From positions 1 through 5,876 of the forward strand of contig JAFAQW010000107.1 in NCBI GenBank assembly GCA_019245995.1: a DNA stretch of 5,876 bases. The letters are read 5' to 3'. A model generated the notes under the pieces. It was not told the DNA's origin, ran no database searches, and worked only from the letters and a program-made list of their open reading frames with translations. The translations under genes and the position numbers were made by a program. Shown here in pieces: positions 1 through 5,038 of this stretch (position 1 is its first letter; each line of letters opens with the position of its first letter). This DNA comes from Vulcanimicrobiota bacterium. Lineage in GTDB: Bacteria; Vulcanimicrobiota; Vulcanimicrobiia; Vulcanimicrobiales; Vulcanimicrobiaceae.

Positions 1-124
1 CATGCAGCACGTCAAAGCATCCGTTGGTAAAGACGACGCTGCGACCAGCGCGGCGCAGACTCTCGCGCCACTCGACGGCCGCGTCGGCATCGAGGAGCGC
101 GCCGAAGAGTTCGTCCGTCGTCAT
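1..124 (-). CDS. rfaE2: Heptose-1-phosphate adenylyltransferase RfaE2/HldC type, N-terminal part (3' end outside window)
   Basis: The first 41 codons are visible; the gene runs off the left edge. Residues 30-41 read VVFTNGCFDVLH, the nucleotide-binding start of the cytidylyltransferase-like fold (family pattern TNGCFDxLHxGH), as found in the C-terminal half of HldE or in stand-alone RfaE2/HldC. This enzyme joins D-glycero-beta-D-manno-heptose 1-phosphate to ATP, giving ADP-heptose and pyrophosphate in the cytoplasm. About 29 residues precede the motif, as expected for a stand-alone protein. The ATG at 124-122 shares the sequence ATGA with the stop of the kinase gene upstream, and the 20 bases before it contain no clear Shine-Dalgarno sequence, so translation is probably coupled to the kinase. 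The related glycerol-3-phosphate cytidylyltransferase family shares the motif, but the neighbouring heptose genes favour RfaE2. Confidence 0.9.
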   Translation of the reverse strand, partial: MTTDELFGALLDADAAVEWRESLRRAGRSVVFTNGCFDVLH

Positions 125-1101
125 TCCGCGGCCGGAGCGAGCAGCGCAAGAATCTCTTGCGGCGACGCCGTTGCCGTCCCGAGTTTTTCCACGACGACGC
201 CGGCCGCGAAGTTGGCCAGTTGCATCGACTGCTCGATCGGCACGCCTCCCGCGAGCCCCAGAGCGAGAACCGCGGTAACCGTATCTCCGGCGCCGCTGAC
301 GTCGTAAACGGTTCGTGCGACCGATGGAATCTGCAACCGCTCGCCGTCGCTGCCGAAGAGCGCCATGCCGTGCTCGCCTCGGGTGATGACCGCGTAGCGG
401 CAGCGCACGAGCCGCAGCAGTCCGATCCCGGCTGCCTCCAGGCCGGCGTCGCCGGCAACCTGGCTCCTGGTCATTGCCGCTGCCTCGGCCACGTTGGGCG
501 CGACGCACGTGATGCCGGCATAGATGCCGATGTTTTGCGGCTTCGGATCTGCGAGCACCAGCGCGCAGCCTTGCGCGGCCTCGACGATCTCTCGCGAGAG
601 CAAGCCCTTCGCGTAATCGCTCAGAATAACGGCGTCGCAGCGCGCCGCCCGCTCTGCGACGAACGACGCGAGGCGCCGCCGATCGGCCGCGGCCAGCGGA
701 GCGGTGGACTCCCAGTCGGCGCGCACGACTTGCTGATTGTGCGCCACGATTCGGGTCTTTCTCGTCGTGGGGCGGTCGCGGGTGATGAAAACGCCGGAGT
801 CGTCGACCTCTTCCGCGCGCAGCAAATCCCGAACGTGCGCCCCGAAACCGTCGTCGCCGACCGTCCCGGCGAAGAGAACGCGCGCGCCTAACGCCCGCAG
901 ATTATTTGCGACGTTGCCGGCGCCGCCCAGCGTGAAGGAGTGATCCGTGACGGCTACGACCGGTACGGGCGCTTCCGGCGAGATCCGTGAAACGCTTCCC
1001 CAAATCCACTCGTCGATCATGAGATCGCCCACGACCAATATGCGGAGATCGGGGGCTCGCTCGAACAGCGTTTGCGCCGGCGGAAGCATCGTCTGAGCCA
1101 T
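121..1101 (-). CDS. rfaE1: D-glycero-beta-D-manno-heptose-7-phosphate kinase (RfaE1/HldA type, PfkB family)
   Basis: A 326-residue ribokinase/PfkB-family kinase that phosphorylates D-glycero-D-manno-heptose 7-phosphate at C1 in ADP-heptose synthesis. Visible in order: VVGDLMIDEW (23-32) and SRISPEAPVPVV (38-49), characteristic of RfaE-type heptose kinases; GGAGNVANNL (59-68), PfkB signature 1; SDYAKG (161-166); DPKPQN (185-190); APNVAE (201-206); TRGEHG (240-245); and DVSGAGDT (267-274), PfkB signature 2, with D273 the expected catalytic base. Length matches the kinase half of E. coli HldE, which is fused to the adenylyltransferase; here that partner is a separate overlapping gene. The start at 1101 was chosen because it overlaps the gmhA stop (TGATG), has GGAGG at 1118-1114 twelve bases upstream, and places the conserved VVGD strand at a normal distance from the N-terminus. 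The open frame continues upstream to 1548 only as a shadow of gmhA. A second ATG at residue 5 is possible. Confidence 0.95.
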   Translation of the reverse strand: MAQTMLPPAQTLFERAPDLRILVVGDLMIDEWIWGSVSRISPEAPVPVVAVTDHSFTLGGAGNVANNLRALGARVLFAGTVGDDGFGAHVRDLLRAEEVDDSGVFITRDRPTTRKTRIVAHNQQVVRADWESTAPLAAADRRRLASFVAERAARCDAVILSDYAKGLLSREIVEAAQGCALVLADPKPQNIGIYAGITCVAPNVAEAAAMTRSQVAGDAGLEAAGIGLLRLVRCRYAVITRGEHGMALFGSDGERLQIPSVARTVYDVSGAGDTVTAVLALGLAGGVPIEQSMQLANFAAGVVVEKLGTATASPQEILALLAPAAE

Positions 1102-1703
1102 CACGGCAAGCCGCCTCCGAAGATGAGCCGTTGCTCGACCAGATCGCAGACGATGTGCGCCATCACCTGATGGACTTCTTGCACGATCGCCGCGTAGCCG
1201 TCCGGGCCGAGCAGGCAGTAGTCGGCAACTTCGGCGACTTTTCCGCCGCCGTTGCCGGTGAACGCGACCGTGACGGCGCCGCGCTTGCGCGCCGCTTCCA
1301 GCGCGAGCACGACGTTGCGCGATGTGCCGCTCGTCGTCATGCCGATCACCACGTCCCCCGCGTGTGCGAACGCCTCGACTTGGCGAGCGAACACGAAGTC
1401 GTAACCATAATCGTTGCCGACACACGTCAGCGTGGACGAATTCACGGAGAGGGCCTCGCTGTGGAGGCCCGGACGCTCGCGTAAGAAACGGCCGGACAGT
1501 TCGGCTGCCATATGCTGCGCCTCCGCGGCGCTTCCGCCGTTGCCGCACCAGAGCACTTTCTTTCCCGAGCGCAACGCGGCGACGATTGCCGCCGAAATGG
1601 CTTCAACCTGTCCCGCGTAGTGCGGCGCGTCGAGCAAACCGCGCCGGTCGGCAAGCAACTCGGCGAAACCGCGTTCGCCCTGATACCTCATCGCTGGATC
1701 CAA
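1101..1703 (-). CDS. gmhA: Sedoheptulose-7-phosphate isomerase (phosphoheptose isomerase)
   Basis: A 200-residue SIS-domain protein, normal length for GmhA, catalysing the first committed step of heptose synthesis: sedoheptulose 7-phosphate to D-glycero-D-manno-heptopyranose 7-phosphate. Residues 53-69 (CGNGGSAAEAQHMAAEL) are the family signature and TTSGTSRNV (123-131) is the SIS phosphate-binding loop. H64, E68, Q175 and H183 fall where GmhA enzymes place their zinc ligands and catalytic pair, so the enzyme looks intact. The start is ambiguous. A TTG at 1703 has AGGAG five bases upstream (1713-1709), and I used it. An ATG at 1691 (residue 5) overlaps the accB stop as ATGA but has only a weak GGAT nearby. 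Either choice overlaps accB, implying coupled translation. The gene lies directly before the heptose kinase, which follows with a one-base overlap. Confidence 0.96.
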   Translation of the reverse strand: MDPAMRYQGERGFAELLADRRGLLDAPHYAGQVEAISAAIVAALRSGKKVLWCGNGGSAAEAQHMAAELSGRFLRERPGLHSEALSVNSSTLTCVGNDYGYDFVFARQVEAFAHAGDVVIGMTTSGTSRNVVLALEAARKRGAVTVAFTGNGGGKVAEVADYCLLGPDGYAAIVQEVHQVMAHIVCDLVEQRLIFGGGLP

Positions 1704-2131
1704 AAGAGCTCCTCGCCTTGAGAAACCAACTCGCCGTTTTCCGGAACGATCCGCGCGATCGTACCTGACTCGTCGGACTGAATCTCATTGAAAAGCTTCA
1801 TCGCCTCCAAGACGCAGAGAACGTCGCCGGGCGACACCCGATGACCCACTTCGACGAACGGCGCCGCGTCCGGAGACGATGCGCGATAGAAGACGCCGGT
1901 GAGCGGCGCCAACACCTTGCTGACGTTCGCGTCTGGCTCCGCAGACGCGGCCGGCGCCGCCGGTTCTTCCGAATATCGTCGGGGAGCACCATCGGCTTGG
2001 CCATCGCTTGCGCGCTGCAACTCGTAGATCGCATCGCCGAGCCGTACCCGCAACGACTCCAAGTCGTGCTCGCGCATGATGGCGAGCAACTCTTGCAGCG
2101 TCGCGGCCTCCTGGGGATAGCGTTCTTCCAC
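1688..2131 (-). CDS. accB: Biotin carboxyl carrier protein of acetyl-CoA carboxylase
   Basis: A 147-residue BCCP, close to the usual AccB length. Its biotin is carboxylated by biotin carboxylase (AccC) and passed to acetyl-CoA by the AccA/AccD transferase, giving malonyl-CoA for fatty-acid synthesis. Residues 10-40 form the short N-terminal domain, 41-70 an Ala/Pro/Glu-rich flexible linker, and 71-147 the biotinyl domain. EAMKLFNEI (109-117) carries the biotin-acceptor lysine K112. APLTGVFYRASSPDAAPFVE (75-94) matches the AccB-specific thumb region, separating it from lipoyl domains and other biotin carriers. The start is a GTG (2131-2129) that shares one base with the hisS stop (TAGTG) and has GGAG five bases upstream (2140-2137), consistent with coupling to hisS. 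The usual neighbour accC is absent; gmhA follows instead. Confidence 0.96.
   Translation of the reverse strand: MEERYPQEAATLQELLAIMREHDLESLRVRLGDAIYELQRASDGQADGAPRRYSEEPAAPAASAEPDANVSKVLAPLTGVFYRASSPDAAPFVEVGHRVSPGDVLCVLEAMKLFNEIQSDESGTIARIVPENGELVSQGEELFWIQR
1709..1713 (-). promoter_or_regulatory. Ribosome binding site favouring the TTG start of gmhA
   Basis: On the minus strand this reads AGGAG, inside the 3' end of accB. It is five bases from the TTG at 1703 but seventeen from the alternative ATG at 1691, so it supports the TTG start. The competing evidence is the ATGA overlap of the ATG with the accB stop. Confidence 0.5.
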
Positions 2132-3405
2132 TAAAGCTCCGCTTCTACGTGCTGCTGCACAACGACTTTCGCCGTTTCGAAGGAGAGCCGCCGGTCGGTT
2201 CGGTGTTCGAGCTCCCGCAACACGATTTCGCCGGCTGCGATCTCATCCGACCCCAGGATCAACGCATACCGCGCCCCGTTTCGGTCAGCGATTTTCAGAT
2301 GTGCGAGCAGTTTACGATCTTCGTAATCCATGAACACGGGCACGTCGAGCCGGCGGCGGAGTTCCGTAACCAGCGGCAGCAGCATGGTACGCGCCTGCGC
2401 TCCCAATGCAATCGCCTGGATGCCGCGGCGGGACTGTGCCGTTGCTCCGGCGGCGGCGGCAGCGACCATCAAAAACCGCTCGATGCCGAGCGCGAAACCG
2501 ACGGCTGGGACGTACGGGCCACCCAAGGCCTGCACCAGGCCGTCGTAACGTCCCCCGCCGCAGATGCTGCTTTGCGCACCGAGCAACCTGGACGTTATTT
2601 CGAAGACCGTTCGGCCGTAATAGTCAAGACCCCGAACGATCCGTGGATCCACGCTGAAAGGAATGCCGATGATCTGCAGATGCGTCTTGATCGCCTCGAA
2701 GTGTTCGCGGCATGGCGTGCAGAGAAACGCTTCGAATGCCGGCGCGGCGGCGACGTGCGCTTCGTCGGCCGGGTCCTTGCTGTCGAGCAACCGCAGGGGA
2801 TTCCGTTCCGCGCGCCGCCGCGCGTCGGCACTCATGTCGGCCAGACGCGGGCGGAAGTGCGCCAGCAGCGCCTCGCGATACTTCGGCCGGCAGCGTTCGT
2901 CTCCAATCGAGTTTATGCGCAGCCGCGCGTCCGTGATGCCGTAGCGCACGATCAATTCCCACGCGAGCGCGATCACCTCCACGTCCGCTTCGGGTCCGGC
3001 CGAGCCGAAGGACTCGGCGCCGAACTGATGAGACTGACGGTAGCGTCCGCGCTGCGGGCGCTCGTACCGGAAGATCGGTCCGATGTAGTAGAGCCGCAGG
3101 GGCCCGGACGCCGTCAGATCGTGTTCTAATACCGCGCGCACGACCGGGGCCGTCCACTCCGGGCGCAGCGTCAGGCTGCGTCCGCCGCGATCCGTGAACG
3201 TGTACATCTCTTTTTCGACGATGTCGCTGGCCTGCCCGACGCCGCGCACGAAGAGTTGCGTCGCTTCGAAGAGCGGCGTTCGAATCTCGGCGTAGCCGAA
3301 GGCTGCCGCGAGCCGGTGAATCCGCGACTCGAGGTCGCTCCAGCGCGCGGACTCCGGCGGGAGCACGTCTGAGGTGCCCCTCGGAGCGGTCAGCTTTACG
3401 GGCAT
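2131..3405 (-). CDS. hisS: Histidyl-tRNA synthetase
   Basis: A 424-residue class II aminoacyl-tRNA synthetase of normal bacterial HisRS length that charges tRNA-His in the cytoplasm. Visible in order: RGTSDVLPPE (9-18) at the N-terminus; the motif 1 region FGYAEIRTPLFE (36-47); RPEWTAP (81-87) in the histidine-binding area; motif 2, GPIFRYERPQRGRYRQSHQF (109-128), with its arginine; the HisRS-specific RGLDYYGRTVFEI (258-270); CGGGRYDGLV (282-291); and motif 3, GFALGIERF (303-311). A C-terminal anticodon-binding domain covers roughly 330-424. RPEW is odd because most HisRS sequences I recall have RPEG; flanking E83 and T85 are kept. HisZ, the HisG regulatory paralogue, is less likely because the HisRS-specific motifs and the C-terminal domain are present. 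The ATG at 3405-3403 has no strong Shine-Dalgarno sequence. This is the first gene of the minus-strand operon. Confidence 0.97.
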   Translation of the reverse strand: MPVKLTAPRGTSDVLPPESARWSDLESRIHRLAAAFGYAEIRTPLFEATQLFVRGVGQASDIVEKEMYTFTDRGGRSLTLRPEWTAPVVRAVLEHDLTASGPLRLYYIGPIFRYERPQRGRYRQSHQFGAESFGSAGPEADVEVIALAWELIVRYGITDARLRINSIGDERCRPKYREALLAHFRPRLADMSADARRRAERNPLRLLDSKDPADEAHVAAAPAFEAFLCTPCREHFEAIKTHLQIIGIPFSVDPRIVRGLDYYGRTVFEITSRLLGAQSSICGGGRYDGLVQALGGPYVPAVGFALGIERFLMVAAAAAGATAQSRRGIQAIALGAQARTMLLPLVTELRRRLDVPVFMDYEDRKLLAHLKIADRNGARYALILGSDEIAAGEIVLRELEHRTDRRLSFETAKVVVQQHVEAEL

Positions 3406-3469
3406 TGGCGCCCGGTTCGCCGGTACTTTTCGCTAGCCATTGCCGCGCGCGGCGTGATGGTGAGCCGGC
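3406..3469. promoter_or_regulatory. Divergent intergenic region between hisS and the permease-fusion gene
   Basis: These 64 bases separate two divergent starts, so they should hold the promoters for the hisS operon and the permease gene unless these lie inside coding sequence. I see no convincing -35/-10 pair on either strand. Structured elements are a perfect 12-base palindrome, GCCGCGCGCGGC (3442-3453), a short CCGG-TTCG-CCGG hairpin (3412-3423) in the hisS leader, and GCTAGC (3432-3437). On the plus strand a weak GGTGAG (3459-3464) lies five bases before the permease ATG. No AT-rich Zur-like or Fur-like box is visible. Confidence 0.4.
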
Positions 3470-4606
3470 ATGCGCGTGGCACTCTACGCGGTCGCCCTGG
3501 CGTCGGCATCGCTGTGGAACGCCGAGGTCCTACGGGGCGCGCTCGCAACGACGGCGAGTGTCCTAATCGAAGCGACGCCCTTCGTCCTCGCCGCCGCGAT
3601 TCTGCAAGCGTTGGCGCCGCCGATGCGGTCGCTCATTGCATACTTGGGATGCGGCTGCACGCATGGTCCGTCCGCGCGTTCCCTTCCGGCAGCCGTCGCA
3701 ACGTGGTTGGTTTTCGGTCCTGCCGTTGCGCTGGCGCGCGTGGGGGCGGCGACGTTCGTGTGGGCGTTCTTGCGCCGTCGCGGCAAGCAATGCGAAGCGT
3801 CGCACGACGACGTGCAGCCGTTGCAGGAGATTGCGGCGCTGCTTCCCGTGGCACTTGCCGCGGCAGCGATGACGGTGGGGTTCGCGTCGTGGGGCGGCGT
3901 CAAGATCGGCGGCGCGGCCGCCGCGGCGGTGGGGGCCGTTCTCGGCTTTACGTCCCCGTGCGCGCTCGGCGCGGTCGCCCTGGCGGCCTCGCTGCGCGCA
4001 CACGCGCCTGCGGCCGTCACGGCGTTTCTGTGCATCGCCGGAATCGTTGACGCTCGAGCGTTGCTGCCGCGGAGGACGGCCGTCGCCGCACGGCACGACG
4101 CGTTGGCGTACGCGCTCGTCGGCTGCACGCTCTGCGCCGTCGCGGCCCGCCGCGGCGCCGCCCTGGTCCATCCGGCGCTGTGCGTGCCCCTGGCACTGTC
4201 TGCGGCCGCCGCCTTTGGTTGCAGCGCAATATTTCGGCGGCGGCGCTGCGTCGGAGCGCGGATCGCTCCGGCCATCATGCTGGCGGGAGCGCTGATCGGC
4301 GCTCCGCAGCCGACGTATCACGCCACGGAAACGACGTTGAGCGATGTTTTTGCGGGCGAGGAGCTGCGCTTTACCGGGGCCCTGGAGTGCGAGCGTACGA
4401 GTTGTGCGCTCGTGCGCTATGCGATTACCTGTTGCCGCGCCGATGCGGCGCCGGTCGCCGTCGCGTTGCGCGCCGCGCCCCGCCGGCTCGCCGGGACGTG
4501 GTTGCGCGTGGACGGCACAATCGAGCGTCTGGACGATGGGTTGGCGCTCGTTCCGCGCCGCCTCGAAGCGATCGCGCCACCCGCCGATCCGTTTATCTAC
4601 CGCTAG
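3470..4606 (+). CDS. Fused DUF318 (YraQ/YcgR-type) permease and TIGR03943/DUF1980 (YcgQ-type) protein
   Basis: A 378-residue inner-membrane protein of unknown substrate, with about eight or nine hydrophobic segments (roughly 4-21, 24-49, 73-101, 121-139, 147-172, 180-195, 212-226, 230-254, 263-278) and a soluble tail (280-378). The first 200 residues resemble UPF0718/DUF318 permeases: VLIEATPFVLAA (31-42), then GCGCTHGPSARSLPAA (60-75) where relatives have a Cys-containing loop, and in the second half GFTSPCALGAVALAA (159-173) where relatives have a Cys/Ser-Asp loop. The tail contains YAITCCRADAAPVAV (317-331) and GTWLRVDGTIE (342-352), matching the ITCC-x-ADA-x-P and W-V-x-V-x-G pattern of YcgQ/DUF1980. 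In B. subtilis these are two adjacent genes; here they are one, and shorter than the two combined. There are 14 cysteines, several in the conserved loops and tail. A metal-related role is inference only. The gene appears to be a single-gene unit diverging from hisS and converging on gloA. Confidence 0.78.
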   Translation: MRVALYAVALASASLWNAEVLRGALATTASVLIEATPFVLAAAILQALAPPMRSLIAYLGCGCTHGPSARSLPAAVATWLVFGPAVALARVGAATFVWAFLRRRGKQCEASHDDVQPLQEIAALLPVALAAAAMTVGFASWGGVKIGGAAAAAVGAVLGFTSPCALGAVALAASLRAHAPAAVTAFLCIAGIVDARALLPRRTAVAARHDALAYALVGCTLCAVAARRGAALVHPALCVPLALSAAAAFGCSAIFRRRRCVGARIAPAIMLAGALIGAPQPTYHATETTLSDVFAGEELRFTGALECERTSCALVRYAITCCRADAAPVAVALRAAPRRLAGTWLRVDGTIERLDDGLALVPRRLEAIAPPADPFIYR

Positions 4607-4618
4607 TTTTCGTCTCGC
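4607..4618. other. Convergent 12-base gap between the permease-fusion gene and gloA
   Basis: Two genes end tail to tail here. I see no GC-rich hairpin followed by a T run in or just around the gap, only a TTTT at 4607-4610, so no intrinsic terminator can be called. Transcripts from either side may run into the opposite gene or end by a factor-dependent mechanism. Confidence 0.5.
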
Positions 4619-5020
4619 TCAGGATGGGTTCGTGGCGCGCCGCGCTTCCAAAAGCTCGACGGGGATACCATTCGGATCTTCAACGAAGGCGATCGCGCGC
4701 GTGCCGCTCGGCGATTTATAGACGTCTTTGAGCACGCGCACACCCTTCGCCTTGAGGTCTTGTACGTACGACTGCAGATCGCCGTCCGCCTCGATCGCGA
4801 GATGCTCGTAGCGATTCCCGAGCGAATACGGCGGATGCTCTTCGAGATCGTAGACTAACTCGATATACGCGTCCCAGTTCCGGCCGACGAACGCCATGTC
4901 GGCGTTGCCTGGATAATGATACGGGCCGTCCAGCAGCCGCAAGCCGAGCTTCTCGGTATAAAAGTCGATCGACTCCCGCATGTCGTTGACGAAAATCGAC
5001 GTGTGCAGAAAACGTGGCAT
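4619..5020 (-). CDS. gloA: Glyoxalase I (lactoylglutathione lyase), VOC superfamily
   Basis: A 133-residue protein, like E. coli GloA in length and layout. It isomerises the hemithioacetal of methylglyoxal and a thiol (glutathione in the classical system) to the lactoyl thioester, detoxifying methylglyoxal. Two beta-alpha-beta-beta-beta modules are visible: LHTSIFVNDMRESIDFYTEK (5-24) with GLRLL, and YEHLAIEADG (71-80) through AFVEDPNGIPVELLE (111-125). Candidate metal ligands H6, E54, H73 and E122 fall at the positions of the four GloA ligands, so the active site looks complete. The ATG at 5020 has GAGGA (5031-5027) six bases upstream. The gene starts 18 bases after the purH stop on the same strand and is probably co-transcribed with it. 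The thiol cosubstrate cannot be read from sequence, and another VOC isomerase or lyase activity is possible though less likely. Confidence 0.92.
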   Translation of the reverse strand: MPRFLHTSIFVNDMRESIDFYTEKLGLRLLDGPYHYPGNADMAFVGRNWDAYIELVYDLEEHPPYSLGNRYEHLAIEADGDLQSYVQDLKAKGVRVLKDVYKSPSGTRAIAFVEDPNGIPVELLEARRATNPS

Positions 5021-5038
5021 GGCGTTTCCTCTACGACG

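Noticed and set aside
157..891. 244-residue plus-strand frame opposite the heptose kinase.
   Set aside because: Antisense shadow; no family motif and no ribosome binding site, while the opposite strand encodes an intact kinase.
1102..1548. N-terminal extension of the heptose kinase frame up to 1548 (149 extra residues).
   Set aside because: It overlaps gmhA in another frame, is Arg-rich shadow sequence with no family similarity, and the kinase family begins close to the 1101 start.
2149..3129. 326-residue plus-strand frame opposite hisS.
   Set aside because: Antisense shadow of hisS, whose motifs are unmistakable on the minus strand; no domain is recognisable in the plus-strand product.
3412..3423. 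CCGG-TTCG-CCGG hairpin in the hisS leader as a possible regulatory RNA or T-box element.
   Set aside because: The stem is only four base pairs and does not extend; nothing resembling a T-box or known riboswitch fits in 64 bases.
3424..3429. TACTTT on the plus strand as a -10 box for the permease gene.
   Set aside because: The only -35-like sequence upstream (TTGGCG at 3405-3410) is 13 bases away, too close for a normal promoter.
3396..3440. A 14-codon frame on the minus strand (MASEKYRRTGRQCP) starting in the hisS leader and ending 10 bases inside hisS; a possible leader peptide.
   Set aside because: It has no Shine-Dalgarno sequence, contains no histidine as an attenuation peptide for hisS would, and is short enough to arise by chance.
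3454..4050. 198-residue plus-strand frame with an ATG just before the permease start.
   Set aside because: Arg/Gly-rich translation in a different frame from the permease, with no recognisable motif or membrane segments.
3484..4321. Two long minus-strand open frames (264 and 252 residues) opposite the permease-fusion gene.
   Set aside because: Ala/Arg-rich low-complexity translations without recognisable motifs; antisense shadows of a GC-rich gene whose plus-strand product has clear family signatures.
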